A stretch of DNA of 64,000 nt from Loxodes magnus (GCA_946699065.1 CAMPDV010000206.1:372001-436000); one strand, 5' to 3'. Positions 1 through 13,499 are shown, counted from the first letter of the stretch. Numbers and translations are program-made. Notes: generated from the letters alone by a model not told the origin.

Positions 1-417
1 CCAAATTAGACTTGCTATATTTAAATTCTAAAATGAAAAATAGTAAAATGGATTCTATATAATCAAAGTTAAATTTAATATTGTGAGAGAAAAATTTTAT
101 CGTGTCTAAAGAACTTGATAAGCAATGCTAGCAATGATTATAATAGAGTTTGCAAATTAAGAAAAATTATTCAAAAAGATATGGATCAAAATGAAATCTA
201 AATAGAATATGATTTTATTTATATTAAATATAGTCTTATTAAACAGTTAAAGTAGATATACAGTAAACATTTATTAAGATAAGCTTAAATAGCAAATTTG
301 CTTAAGCATATATTTTAAGTTATGATAAACAAATTTAGTTGGCGCTTCTTAATCAGATGTTTGCACTATCACATTTAAATTAAGTTGTGTGAATAATCTT
401 GCCAATCAGATTTAGTC
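1..417. other. A+T-rich window edge, no gene seen
   Basis: No frame here reads convincingly as protein with TGA as the only stop. It lies immediately 5' of a plus-strand LINE, so it may be decayed upstream sequence of that element. Confidence 0.4.
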
Positions 418-3400
418 GATTAAAATTTAATGAAAATCCAGAAGCTTTATAACTAATTAAATTTGAGTTTTGTAAAAAGCATTAAAAGAGACAGAAAAGA
501 AAGAAAAAATTTAATGAAAAGAAAACTAAAAATTAAAAAATGATTTAATCAAGTTTCAACTAAATCCTGATTAAATGATCAATAGAGTTAGAAAGATTAA
601 ACATACAATAACAAAGAAATTAATACTTACTCTCATATTAAGAATCCATTAAAGAGAAAACGTGAAGAAGATAATAAATTTTTTCCTGCGAAAAGAACCA
701 TTAAATAGAAAAAACTATAAGAGCGTGATTTTCTAATAAGAATCATTAAGTTAAATACTCCTTAACTCTAGGAAGTTATTAAACAGGGTTCTTAAAGACA
801 TATAGAATATTAAATGAGTAATGTTGTGGTAATTATGTTACTATTCATATAGATTTAAGATAAGACTCTGTGTACGGCATTTTAAAAAAAATTGAGTTAT
901 AAAAAAAGCGACTATAAATTTATACAAAAAAGATTTACTTATTTTGATTTAACTTTTTCACTAACATTCAGAGCATAAGAAAACATATTTGCATATGGGG
1001 AATGACAAATAAGAAAATAAGAACATCTGTGCATACGAAAATGGACTTAACATAAGTTCAAATGATTTTTAAGAGGATAGAAGACAGAAAAATCAAGAAT
1101 AGTTATGTAAAAATTAATGGTATTGTTGGTAAAAAATTAATGAATGAAGAATTTATTATAGAAAACAATTTAGACATATTTTCAATAAATGAAATCTGGC
1201 AAAAAATTCGGTAAAAGGTGGAGAAGTATGTATAATTATAAGAGATTAAATTAGAAGTACTGAAGAAAATAGTGCTTATTTAGAATAATCCAAACAATTA
1301 ATCACAATTAAGATTGATAGTATGTTTTTAACATCTCGCTATATGCTAGATAATAAAAAAGTGCCTATATAAAAGACAAAGCTTATTATTATATAAAATT
1401 ACTTGCTTGATTTCCAAAAATGCTGATTGGGAATTTCAACACTTTTTTACAATATTTTAAAATAATTTTTAAAATGATTATGATAAAACTTTAAGATTTT
1501 AAGAATTCTTACAACAGAAAAATCTTGATGTAGTCAATAGAGAGAATAGAAGTATAATGATTCACAAAGGTACATGTTAAATATATTTTAATGAATATAT
1601 TGAAATAAGTAATCATTTAAATGATATAAACTAATTTTTAATTTTTAATTTTTAGGTTTATATTAGTTACTTTGTATCTGATCATATTCAGATGAAGAAG
1701 ATTTTAAATTTAATGTATATTTATATGATAAAAAAATATACCGAAGAAAGTTCAAAATTTGTAGACTATAGGATTTAATTGACAGTAAAAGTATAATTTT
1801 TTCAATCATATTTTTAGATTTTAAAAATTTAGAGGATTAATACGATTTCATAAGAATAAATACCAATAAATGAAGATTAAGAACTTGGCTATTTATGTCC
1901 TGATTCTTAAAGTTGGCAAGCGTCCTCAAAAACTAACAAGAAAATGAATTGATCCTAAAAGAGCTAATATATCTTACAAAGAAAATCATGCTTATTTTGG
2001 AAGTTTTAATTAAAAAGTAATTAATCTTTAAAATATAGAAAATAAGCATTGAAAAACTTTAATATCATCTTTGAAAATCTTAAAAATATAGCAAGAAACT
2101 AATTTCTATTTTCAACGAAAATCCGAAAATAATACTTTTATAGACTAAGAAATCATTTAATCCTAGATAAAGTAATTAAATTAGTTTCAATTAATAACTA
2201 AAAAATTTTTATTGATTAATGGAAAAATTTGATTTTAATAAATACCGAATTTGGTAAAATAGTAGATGTAATTTTTTAATAGACAAATCAATTTAATTTA
2301 TAAAATAATAATGAAATTCAAATCAATATCATATACATTAGTAACAGTTTCATAGATTTTCTCTTAAAGAAATTTAGCAAATTATATTAGAAATACCTTA
2401 TGGAAACCAGCAGGTCAAGATATCATTAAAGGTGAATTATTTAAATTTGAAGGACATTAATTATCATAATTTTTAACTTTATTATCAATAATATTCTGTG
2501 AATTTTGAGTATACACGAGAAATTAAATAATTAAATTATTATTCCTGTTTTCAAAAAAGGAAATAAAGATGTTATTTAATCTATGTGATTAAGTCTTTCT
2601 TAAGAGAATGATTAATTTATATATGAAAGAAATTTATTTCGTTAAAGTAAAATGAGATTTTTGAAAAAGAAACAAACAACTATGTAAATTTGGGTTATCT
2701 ATTAAATAATAGACATATTTTGTAAAAAAGTAATGGGGAAAGCCAAATTACTAGCAATCCTGATAGATGTGAAGAAAATTTTCCATACTTTAGAAAGAAA
2801 ATTAGTCTTTGATCATCTAAAATGGTTAAAGCTACCTCTAGACCTTATAAATGATTTATAATATTTTTATAATAACATAAATTCATTTTTTCTAATAGAA
2901 GGAAAATAATCTAGAAGACTTTAATACAATAAAGAGTAATGTAAGGTAGTTCACATAGATCAGTGTTAGCCTTGTTATGCCATGATATTGTAATTCGATA
3001 CTTAAAAAATAAAATAAATGAATTTGAATTTAAACGCAAAAACTTTGATAATATTTTGCAAGTAGAGGATAGATATAAGGCTTACTTCTAAAATCTAAAT
3101 TAGGGAGATGTATTTAGATTTTAATAAATTAAATTAATAAAGCTTTTAGAATGTTTTTACATAAATATAAATATTATTAAACATGAATCTATATAATTTC
3201 TAAAAAAAAGCCAAAATAGATTCAAAAATTAACAAGAAATCGATTCTTTAAAAATAATAAGTCATATACTAATATATTATTGCATTAAAAAGTCTCATTA
3301 ATCACTTGTTTTTAAGCAAAGTCTAAATATCTAAGCACAGTAAAGAAAGTTGCTAATTAATGATAGGATATAAAAATGTGACGTTTTTATTTTTTTTAAT

Positions 3401-4090
3401 TTTATTGGCTTTTTATTTTAACTTAAGTAGAATATGGAGAAGAATTAATACCTTGAACTATTTAAAATAATGTCACTTCAATATTAAATAAAAATATTTC
3501 AAGTATGAGTTTCATTTCTAGAAAAGCTTTCTTAATAGAATAAAGATCTTTTAATGAATCGTAGTAAGTAGAATTAAATTTACTTCCTTTTAAACACAAA
3601 TGGCTTTAATATTTTTTACATTTTTTCTACAAAATCAGAAAGGAAAGTTTGGAACAAATTAATTCGACAATAGAAAGAATTTTTGAAGATAACTGAAAAG
3701 AAGGTTACTAGTATTATAATGACATAATGAAGATATTTCAGTTTAATACTATTGGTTAATGACAAAAAATAAACAGAAATTTTAAATTATTTGATAAGCA
3801 TGTTAAAACCTCAATATAAGCTAGAATAACTGCAGTTAAAATTAAATAACTTCAAAATTTTTATGATTTCCTAGAATTAACATATTCAAAAAATAATGAG
3901 CATAGTGTAAGAGAAATTATTATCAATTTTTAAATTAGAATCGTATCTTTAAATTTTCGGAAGAATATATAATGCCAATCGTTCATTTCCTATTGACATT
4001 TCTAAATGTAAACGCGGAGAATACGACACATTTGATCATATTATGATACATAAGTTTTATAAACACTTAAGGAAATGAGTTTAATAGTAG
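418..4090 (+). pseudogene. LINE copy A: decayed ORF2 (endonuclease-RT-zinc finger)
   Basis: Remnant of a non-LTR retrotransposon polyprotein, read with TAA/TAG as Gln. An open stretch at about 565-1,005 holds a basic, NLS-like segment (PLKRKREEDNKFFPAKR). An APE-type endonuclease follows: INEIW near 1,190, KGGEVCIIIRD near 1,215 and LIGNFN near 1,425, matching the family motifs ETW, GGGxxIxxR and GDFN. RT motifs come next: IIPVFKKGNKDV near 2,540, motif A LIDVKKIFHTL near 2,760 and motif B SVLALLCHDIVIRYL near 2,955. A C-terminal finger CKRGEYDTFDHI lies near 4,005, with its second Cys changed to Arg. Several TGAs and frame changes break the frame, so it is dead. The 3' hairpin and tail follow. 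The element would have nicked DNA and reverse transcribed its own RNA at the nick. Copies B, E and F and the -33.4 kb fragment are relatives. Confidence 0.85.
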
Positions 4091-4317
4091 GTTAAGAATC
4101 ATTATATAAAGTGATTAATATTTTATAATATATATATCAACTAATTCCCTAGAAAGTAATTAGAATAGTTAGATCTTTAGATAAAAGTTTTTCATAGAAT
4201 GCTAGTTTCTTTGAGAGATTAATTTTTGGATGTATTAGACGGGAGGAAAGAGCCAGTTTCTAGTTAAATTAACTAAATAAGAGAGAATAATAACTTGACT
4301 TTTAAAGACCTATAATG

Positions 4318-4382
4318 TATTTGATTGAAAGAAGCAATTCTTGCAAATTAAAGATGTCTATAAGCTCTTAAAGTTAAAATTA
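4318..4382 (+). other. LINE A 3' hairpin and tail
   Basis: Contains the core GAAAGAAGCAATTCT shared by the LINE 3' ends at 12.75, 51.92 and 54.93 kb, followed by the tail GCTCTTAAAGTTAAAATTA (4,364-4,382). The flanking bases can form an imperfect stem. In LINEs such 3' structures are bound by the element's own RT to prime reverse transcription; that role is inferred here. Confidence 0.7.
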
Positions 4383-4389
4383 ATTGATT

Positions 4390-7300
4390 AATAAATAAAA
4401 ATTGGAAAATCTTAAATTAAAAATATTAAAAATTAGTAGAAAAGATGTTTTAATCTTATAAAGTATAAAAATAAAAAAAGCATAATTTTAATAATCATAC
4501 TAAAACAAAAAATAATTTAAATGATAATATAAAAAGCAAAATATTTAAATAGTAATAACTTTTGATATTTTTATACAAATTAGTAGAATGAAAAATTTAT
4601 AAGATAAAGCATTAGGAATAAATAAAATTTTAAATTTCTTAAATAGTAAAATTTTTAGGGAATTCAAGATTATATTTAGAATAAAGTAATAGAAAAAGAG
4701 CAATTGAATATTAAAAATAAATTTTAGTAATTGACTTTTAATGATTCAATAAAAAGGTATTTATAAAAAAGTATAATTTTAATATAATAAATGATTAAAT
4801 TATTTTCTTTCAAAACAAAAAATTAATAAAATTTTCAATATTTGCAAACTGTAAATTAATTTCACAAAATTTATTTAAAGCAATTTTTTGAATTTTTTCT
4901 AAATTTAAATACTTCTTAAGTAATAAAATTTTTACTTGATTTAAATTTTTATATAAAAATAAAGATTTTTCTATGTTTAATGCTATTTACTACACTATTT
5001 TAAAATCTAAAATATATTACATTATTTTGATATTAAACTATTGCAAGTTTTATTTATTTTAAAACTTTAACTTTTCACTATACTATAGTGTGAAATTTTA
5101 TACTCTAATAGATTCGACACGAAACTTACATAATTTATCTATTTTATTTTATTTTTAATTATATTTATATTTATATATATATATAAAAATCTATTTTTTA
5201 TCAAAAATGAGAGTATTTTAATTTACTGTTAATTGATATAATTTATTCAACTAAAAGTTGTTACTATTTAATATGATTTTTTTTAATTTTCTAGTTTTAA
5301 AAATTAATTATCTATCAAATAGTAATATAAGAAAAAGGAAATATTTTATTACTTTTTTAGAATTTACTAAATTGATATTTACGAAATCTTTTTCTCGATA
5401 CATTTTTCGTTTTTTAATAAAATTGCTTGCTTTAAATTCTTTAATATGAATTATAATTCACTTATGTTTTCGTAAATTTACTAATTATAGTATTTAAAAA
5501 AATTAAGATATTTGTCTATTCTTTTTATAGTAGTATTATCACATCATTATACTTAAAATTTATTTAAAAAAGATTTAACATTATACAAGCTTATTTTCCT
5601 CAGTTTCTTTTTAAGTTCTTGATTTTTCTAAATTAAATTTTCAATTTTAAATATATTTCTATCAATGCTTTAAAACCAATTATCGTCAATTTATTTTTTA
5701 ACTGATTTTATATTCTTTCGTGTATTATGAAACTATAAATTTAAATAGGAAAGTTTTATCACTAATTAATAAAATAACTTAAGATGTTTTAATTGTTTTC
5801 TTTAATATCATTATTTTTGTTTTTTTTAACTCTTTATTTTACCATAATAAATTGCTATGCTTGACTAGTTTCATTAGTTAAAGTCATGTTAATTTTTGTA
5901 TAAATTATTCGTTTTGTACTATTTAATTTTTAAGAAGAAATAGTTATCTTAACTTTAAATATTTTTTGATATAAAGATTCATAGTAAAATTAAGATGATT
6001 GATTTATTATCGCTTATAATGCTAGAAAATATTTTGCTAATCTCTTGATTTATTTTCCTTCCTATAATCTCCTAAATGCTTTCATATTTTTATCCTTTAA
6101 AAGTTTTTTATTATATAGAATACTTTGAAAAATGTGAAATTTCTTGCAAAAAAGTCTCTTCTTAAAAGGATGCATCTCAATCAAGTTATGATCAGTAAAA
6201 ATACTTTAAGAACTCCAAGTTATGTATTTAGAAAATTTTAAACTCCTAAGAACAGGATAAGAACTTGAAAGGAAAATTGAATCCTGATGATTAATTAATA
6301 AGAACGAAAAATTGTAAATCAAATTACTTAAGGTTTAAGACTAAAAAAATAGCACATTATAAGTCTTAGTATGAAGAGATGTAGTTTGAATATTTACTTT
6401 TAATAGACTAAAAATTATATTTTCATAATTCGTTTTTAAGTGAAGCAATCTAATACTTTATAAAAAAAATTAGAGTTTTGAAATAATAAATTTAATTCAA
6501 TCAAAAGAATATAAAATTACATCTGTGGTAATATTAAATCAAAATAACTTTAGAAATTTACCTTAAAAAGCTAAAATTATAATAGATTAATCTTTAATTA
6601 TTTTAAGTTACTCTGAGAAAAAATTTTTAGATATAAGATTGTGTATTATCGTATCATATTAGAAACATTATTTTTTAAGTGTCTTACTAAATTAAAATTT
6701 GTTTATTATATTTAAGTCAATTAATAAAAAAAGCAACATAGTTCTATCTATTATTCTTATTTAGATACTATTTACTGATCGTAAGATAATCTGCTTTTAT
6801 CTTATTTGTTTAAAAATTTTATATATAAAGCAATTTTTTAAGGAATTGTATTTAGTAGTAAGATTTTATTAATATACTGATTACCTTTTCTTTAAGAAAG
6901 GGGTAAGAAGGTTTTAAAAAGTCACTATAAATATAAATTAAAAAAATGAGAGATGACTTGTTTTACTACCTCTTAAAGTTGGAGAGAAAGCAAGAAGCGT
7001 CAAATATTCATCAATCGGCTTTTTTTATTAATTCTTTTCAATATACAATCTACTGCAGCAAACATTAAAGATATATGGAAAAAAAAACAGAAAAAAAAAC
7101 GAGCCTACAAAAAAGATGAAAACCTAGGAAATAATAGGAAATAATAGGAAACCATTATAAATGAAAAAATAATTGTCTTGATTTTGGTACAGAGTGTTTA
7201 AATATTATTCAGCTATTACTGATGTCATTCCAAGAAGATTTATAGAAACTTAAATCTTAAATTTAAATCTTATCGTAATTTTAAAAAAATAAGGATTAGT

Positions 7301-7396
7301 AAAAGCCAGAATCATACTATAAGAATTAGAAATGACAGGTTTCCGGAATATCCAAAAAGAATGAAGCTCCTTATATCTAATAGAGGATTAATGAAT
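4390..7396. other. A+T-rich non-coding stretch
   Basis: Long A and T runs with no protein motif recognised on either strand in either genetic code. A short hydrophobic frame at 5,258-5,449 looks compositional. The plus-strand string CTCTTAAAGTTGGAG near 6,977 resembles the start of the LINE tail but lacks the hairpin. A directly repeated GGAAATAATA unit lies near 7,128-7,150. Confidence 0.5.
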
Positions 7397-8806
7397 TCAA
7401 TAAAAAGTGACTGGGATTCGACCTATCGGAAAAGATTAGAAATAACAACCTAAAAATAACCAAGACTTATGATAAACAAAATCCAAACAGATTTGAAGTT
7501 GATATTTATACCTAACTTTAAACTTAAAAGTGGTTAGCCTAAAAAACGAATACCAACTATAATCAATTATTTATTTATTTATTTATTTATTTATATATAT
7601 AAATAAAAATAATATTTAATGATGAAATTCTTCAAAATGTCTAAATAAAGAAAAAAAATCAATTTGTTATATTTTTTCTATAAGAAAGATCATAAATTAA
7701 AACTTTTATTCTTTGATTACTATTCTTTACATATTTTGTAGAAGAAATATCTTAAATACAAAATTTATAAGTTTTATTAAAAAATTTTTAAGTAAAGCTC
7801 CTCCCTAATCTTTTAAAATTGATAATATAAAAAATAATACTTTGAAGTCAAATATTTTCTTATAATCTATAAGGAAAAGCATTAATTAAATTAAATTAAA
7901 GTGTTAAAGAAGGATCGTCTACTTAAAAGCTTCCTACTTCCCTATCCAACCAATAGGAACTTGATCTCTAGGTGGTCTTCTCCTCCCTTCACTGTCAAGT
8001 TTTCGGAATGGTTGTCTCTTCATATAGCTTGCTTTCTTCTTATAAATTTCTCCATTCCTGGTTGGGTAAAATTAGGTTAGGTCATTCCATATTTTCTATT
8101 AAATCTCCTTTCTCTTCCAGCATCGTCTCCATAGGTGGTCTGTTCTCCTGCAGATGTAACATTTTTTCCTAAAATATTTCTCTTTAGTTTGTTCAATTGG
8201 CTTATTATTCTCTTATTCGATCTCCATTGGGATAGATTGCATAGCCTATTATTTTACACTTGTCTCTAATTTTTCCAATTTGATATGAATATTTTCATTC
8301 GATTCGTATAATTGTTCCAGCTGCCTATCGAATTCGTCAATTCTGATATTCATTGCAGCATGGTTTAAGTTTCTAGGAGCATGGGTTTCCTCATCTTCTA
8401 AATGCTCTTGCTGTTCTTAAGCTAGTTCTTCAATCAGTTTTTCCAAATCTTTATTTTTTCCTATTAATGCTAAGATAAGCTTAGCCATTTCCTCCTTCGT
8501 CATTCCTAAGATTTGTTCTTTATTGAGATCTCTGAGGTCCATGTAGGGGTTGGATGTCCTAATCTAGGCCTGAAAGTTACTAATCTTTTGCTTCTTGGGA
8601 AGGTCCTCAGTCGATATTGTTGCATGTTAGTGTTTCTAGGGTTGTCTGGGGGGTGTTGTTTAGAGTTGCTCCTATATGGTTTAAGAAGAAGGTTTGGTTT
8701 TGGAAGATGACGTGTGGTGTTTAGAAATTTAGGTTTCCTGCTTCCTCTCTTCCTTTTTAGCTTAGAAAGAGGTGGTATAGAAGCCCTTTTTGAAACCTTC
8801 TACCAT
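7397..8806 (-). CDS. Gag-like LINE ORF1 with CCHC zinc knuckle (copy 1)
   Basis: From the ATG at 8,806 the frame is open for 469 codons to a TGA at 7,397-7,399. It opens with MVEGFKKGFYTTS, nearly identical to the ORF1s at 45.6 and 63.7 kb. A Gln/Lys/Ser-rich segment and a charged coiled-coil-like region (about residues 90-200, ending in IPMEIE) follow. Then comes a Cx2Cx4Hx4C knuckle with C216, C219, H224 and C229, and a basic tail. The protein-like part ends near residue 295 (about 7,920). The remainder is A+T rich, crosses a TTTA microsatellite and is probably read-through into non-coding DNA. ORF1 proteins of this kind coat retrotransposon RNA. No matching RT lies directly downstream on this strand, so it seems orphaned. 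It is the best preserved gag in the window. Confidence 0.75.
7566..7594. repeat. (TTTA)n microsatellite
   Basis: About seven tandem TTTA units followed by a short TA run, lying inside the non-conserved tail of gag frame 1. Confidence 0.9.
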
Positions 8807-8809
8807 ATT

Positions 8810-9338
8810 TTTTTTATAAGGAAAAGCATATTAATCAAAAAGAATTATTAAGATTAGACTCATTTGCTTACCACTAATATAGATATTATTATATAATCAA
8901 TAGCACATAAATATTTTTTAGAAAAACACTAGAAGAGGTACAAAATTTTAAACCTATTTAAAATTAATTTTGCAATTCATAAAATTTAACCTTTATAAGT
9001 CAACAAGCAAAAAAAGACTATTTTAAAGGTTATTTTAGTTTCTTATAGTAAAAATTAAATTTACCTAAAAAATATAAAATTTTGAAATAAAAGATCTACA
9101 TCACGAAGTTCATTGATAAACAATTTTTAGAATGATTTTTGCATTTTAAACTAGAATATTTAAAAAATTTAAACTTATAAGTATTATTAGAAAATAAAAA
9201 TTTAAAATATTATTAATTTTAATTTAACTCAAACATCAACAAAAATAGAAAAAAATTATAAAATAATCCAAACTATTTCCTATTATTTTAAATTAGCATC
9301 AATTTGAAAAATAATTTAAAAATGTTACAACAGTTTGA
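8810..9338. other. Intergenic A+T-rich stretch
   Basis: Separates the divergent gag frame (minus) and the 9.3-10.8 kb frame (plus), so it could hold promoters for both. No recognisable element is visible. Confidence 0.4.
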
Positions 9339-10800
9339 CCGTTTGTTTCTTAATTTTTTAATCATTCATGCTTTTTTCAACTTATAAAACTCTTTTTTAA
9401 GAAATTATTTTAAAAAATTCTGATTATCCAACTCTATATATTATGTCTGATTTAGAGCTAAATAAAAAAATAGTTAGTAATCTTACCTTTTAAAATTCAA
9501 TAATTTTTTAAATAAATTTCATAATAATATATTTAAATATTCAATTTTTCTTCATCAATATTTTTCAGACTTAATAATAGATTATTAAAATCCTTGAGTC
9601 ATAGCTTTTAGTATCAGAAAGAAAAGCTCCTTGAAAGGCAACAAAAAATAGAAATAAAATTCAAGTTTAAAAGTTATGATTAGGTACTAAACTTAATTAT
9701 AATTCAAAAGGGATTGAAATATAAAGGAAATTAAAAAAGAAGACGAGAAATATTAAGCGCTTAAGTTGATTTAAGAAATAACAGTTTTATAAAAATTGCA
9801 GGAAAAATTGTAATTCACATAAACAATGTACATATAGATTAAATGGTATCGTATTTAGTTTAAAAATATGTTATAATTTCAGATTTGACAAAGATGTAAA
9901 GAAGTAAATTAAGTTTGCAGCGTAAAACGAATCTGAAAAATTCCATAATATTTTTAATTAGGAAAAGATCTTAAATATTATTTAAATTGGGGATAATACT
10001 CAGAAGCAATCAATAATTTAAAAAAAGGTTAAATGGATATTAAATTCAACCCATAATAGCTAATTTATGTTTCCGAGTCAGAAGAAAAAATTATGATAAT
10101 TACATCTTTAATTACCCAATTGAAACCCAAAAAACAATAAGTTTTTAAATAAATTTAAAGTATAATTGAAACTGATTAAGGTAAGCATCTAAAATCATTT
10201 TAAAAGTTATCTATAGTTAGAAATTAAATATTCACTTAAAGCTAATTACAAGCAATTATTCTAATTTCTATTTCTAGTTTTTATATATCAAACTTTTAGC
10301 AAATATTTTATATTAACGTTAGTAGTAAAAACCAAAATTTCTAATTAATAATGGTTATAAAAGTAAATAATGAAACAATAGTTTTTATATAAGTTTTTTT
10401 ATTTGATATGCCTGAACTTTATTAAGTCTTTCTTATTTTATTTAAAATATACTTTTTTAGTTAATTTTAAATATCTTAAATTAATAGTTTTGCTAACATT
10501 TTTGATAAAAGTTTTAGAATTATTTTAGGATTAGAAGAAAATACAATATTAAAATAGAGAAAATTTCTGATAAGAAATCAGATTAATCTTTACATATACT
10601 TAAACAGTTTAAAATATGGTAAGCATGATAACTAAAATGTAAAAATAATATAATAGTATTATATATAATTTGAAATATGGAGTTCCCAAGTTTTAGCTTG
10701 CTTTAGCAGGTGGAGTCTCCACAGGAACTAAGGCCAAGAATCGAAGGCGAGAACCTGCCATGACTTCATTTTCAAGATGTATTTCATATAACAGTTCTGA
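9339..10800 (+). CDS. Unrecognised long ciliate-code gene candidate with one possible intron
   Basis: After a TGA at 9,336 one frame stays open to 9,921. A GT...AG segment of 40 nt (9,922-9,961, GTAAAA...TTAATTAG) holds the only TGA in the way. Removing it keeps the frame open to a TGA at 10,798-10,800, about 470 codons in all. The join reads SKLSLQ-R-KDLKYYLNWGQY, protein-like on both sides. In-frame ATGs lie at 9,843 and 10,033. The middle (YVSESEEKIMIITSL, then KPKKQQVFKQIQSIIE) looks like ordinary ciliate protein. A second possible intron is 10,181-10,216. The last 40 codons run through an oddly G+C-rich patch and may not belong. No domain recognised. Chance TGA-free frames of about 100 codons are common in this DNA, but not of this length. 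Confidence 0.45.
10678..10775. other. G+C-rich island
   Basis: A sharp compositional island in A+T-rich DNA, with complementary strings such as GGTGGAGTC/TCCAC. It could be a remnant of a structured RNA element or the end of the preceding frame. The minus strand has CTTCGATTC, weakly like a Pol III B box, but no matching stem. Confidence 0.35.
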
Positions 10801-11864
10801 ACAGTTAAAATTATGGTTAACCTAATAATGATAGAGTCACATTAATCAATTATTATTATTATAATTTTATATTTAAAATCAACTTTAGATTCTCTGTAAT
10901 TAAGCAAAATAAATAAGAAAAATGATAAAGAAGAAATAAGTAAAAAAATTGGTAGAAAAAATTAGATTTACAAATATTAATAATCATACAATAAATAAAA
11001 AAAGAAGGTCGAATCTTATAAGAAAAGTAGTATAAATATTTTATTTAAATTAAAAAAGAATATATTATAAATAAAATTTCAATAGTATACCAAAATGCTA
11101 AATAGTTTAGAATGAATGCATCAATGCTATAGTTAGCAAATTGAATGAATAAATTATAATAATTTTACTATTTTTAAGTAAAAAAAACTTAAAAAAATAA
11201 ATAAACGCACAAAAGCATAATAAGTATAAATCAATTTATATCAATTTTTAGTAAGCTATCTATTATTATTTTTAAATGATTTATAGATGTAAATATCAAT
11301 TTCATTCTTCATAAATTTTATTTTTTATTAATTTTTTTTATAAAGATGGTCTTTTTATTCTTTTTCATTTGCTTAAAGTAAACAAGCATAAGACTTATGA
11401 GAAGTTTATTTAAAATAATCTAGTTAATATAGCTTAAAAATTGATTTAATATTTATAAATTTTTTCAATTTTCTTCAATCATTTTTTAAAATAAATATAC
11501 TTATATTTTAAAATAATTTCGAAATTAAAGATTATATACCTTACATATTTATAGGGTTTTTGAGAGATAATAATAAAGAAATAAATCATTTTTTAAATAA
11601 TTCTAATTGAAGTTACTTTCAAAGTAATTGACACTAAATCTAATTATATTTCATTTTTTCTAAATAGCATTATAATATCATTTTAAATAATTTAATTATA
11701 TTTCTACCATCTGTTTTATAAACTTCCTTTATATATGAAAAATTTGAATTTTTAAATAAAAATTAACGAAAATTGCTAGCTCGGATTTCTTTTTTCATTC
11801 TAAAACATGTTTTTTCTATTTCAAGCATATCTTATATAGTGATAATTTTTTTATGAATCAAAAG
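10801..11864. other. A+T-rich non-coding stretch
   Basis: No protein-like frame or RNA gene recognised. Confidence 0.45.
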
Positions 11865-12813
11865 CAAGATATAAAAACGTGACACCTAGATATTTTAAAA
11901 ACCTATGATTCTTTACTTTACCTAAAGTGGGATATGGAGGAGAATTTATACCTTGAACTTTTTAAAAAGGTATCACTTCAATATTAATAAAACTGATCAA
12001 GTATGGATTCATATCAAGAAAAGCTTTCTAAATAGAATAAAGATCTTTCAATGGATCATACTATGTAGATTTAAATGATTTTCCTTCAAACATATTGTGT
12101 GGCTCTAAGATTTTTCAAAATTAATCTGGAAGAATATTTGAAAATAACTGAAAAGAAGGTTATTAATACTATAACGACGTGATGAAGATGACCCAGTTTT
12201 AAATATTGATTTGAGTGAAAAAATATAAGGAGAAATATAAAATATTTGCTAAACATGCTAATAACTAAATAAAAGCTAGGTTTTATAGAGATTCAATTTA
12301 AAGAATTAACAGAATGAGTACAGTTAATATATTTGCTTAATAATTCCAAAATTTGACTTAGTTTCAAGAAATAACATATTCCAAATTTAATAAATACTAC
12401 ATAAGAGAAATTTATAGCATATAAAAATGAGAACCTAATCTTACAATCTTCCGAAGGATTTATTAGATCGCAATTTTCCTATCGACATTCCAAAATGTAA
12501 ATGTGGATAATATGACATACTTAAAACATATTATTATATATATATTATTAACTCTTAAGAAAATGATTTAAATAGAAGGTTTGGAATCATGATATTGAAG
12601 ACTAATACTTTATGATAAATTTCATAGAAAATTTCTATTTTTAGAATTATTTCTTGAATACATTAGAAGATATCGGAAGAGCTAAAATCATGTCAAATAA
12701 ACTAAAGAAGAGAGATTGCTGAGCTTTGTTTTTTATAGACTTTAAAATGTCTTTGATTGAAAGAAGCAATTCTAACGTTTAAAGATGTTCATATACTCTT
12801 AAAGTTAAAATTA
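11865..12813 (+). mobile_element. LINE copy B, 5'-truncated 3' end
   Basis: Starts abruptly within the RT C-terminal region. It carries LPKVGYGGEFIP near 11,925, the thumb-like region with many TGAs, a finger remnant PKCKCGQYD near 12,490, the conserved 3' hairpin core at 12,749-12,788 and the tail ACTCTTAAAGTTAAAATTA at 12,795-12,813. 5' truncation is typical of target-primed reverse transcription. Its 3' end is about 45 bp from the outer edge of the left inverted-repeat arm. The minus-strand copy at 54.9-55.5 kb matches both this LINE and the flank beyond its tail. Confidence 0.75.
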
Positions 12814-12979
12814 GTAAAAAAATTATCAGACAATTAAACTAAATATACAAGCAATATATAAATTAAAACATTTTAATTTTCACATTTTTATCGTTCATCA
12901 GATATTTTCTAATGTAATCAACATTTAAAATCTTGATTATACAATTTAAATTTATACTAAATTGTAATTAAAAATATTG

Positions 12980-13490
12980 GATTTAAGAATAACTAACAAG
13001 GAGAAAGGAATCGACGCCTTATGGAAATACTAACGAGAGTATGTACCCAGACAAACTCCCTGTTATAGAAAATTCAAGATTAAAGTAAAAATTGAAAAAA
13101 ATTACAGAACCAGAAATAGGAAAATTAAAATCAATAGAATCTCTGGAATAACAAAATAGAAATAGAGCAGTTGGAATAAACTAACCTCAAATGGAAAAGA
13201 AAAGCAATATCCAACAAAAGCATAACTAAAAATTAAAAAATTATGCTACTTTTGCAATAGTTAAAAGTTTATTTACAATAATTTCTGATAATTTTGTAAT
13301 TTAAAAAAATAAGTATGGCTTTAGGAGAAAAAAGAGAGAGAAAAGTTCTATAATCCTGAAGGAGAAGTATACAGGAGAAAAGGAACTCAAAAATTACTAA
13401 GACTGATTTTAACAAAACTTAGAAGCAAAAGAAAACATTAATTGAAGCAAGTAGATTGGAAATAGGACTTTAAAATTTATTTAAGCAGCT
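12980..13490 (+). pseudogene. Gag-like ORF1 remnant in left arm
   Basis: Reads KGIDALWKYQ, matching EIDVLWKYQ of the gag at 45.6 kb. The degraded knuckle CYFCNSQKFIYNNF follows where that copy has CYCCKSKQHLWKNC, so the His and the last Cys are lost. Further on come NPEGE and basic residues, as in copy 2. Several TGAs; not functional. The mirror copy is at 44.33-44.83 kb. Confidence 0.7.
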
Positions 13491-13499
13491 AACATGAAC

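Noticed and set aside
5258-5449. Small hydrophobic protein gene
   Set aside because: Low-complexity F/L/I/K composition expected by chance in this A+T-rich DNA; no conserved copy in the window.
6972-6990. LINE 3' tail (CTCTTAAAGTTGG)
   Set aside because: The hairpin core is absent upstream and the match is under 13 bases, so chance is likely.
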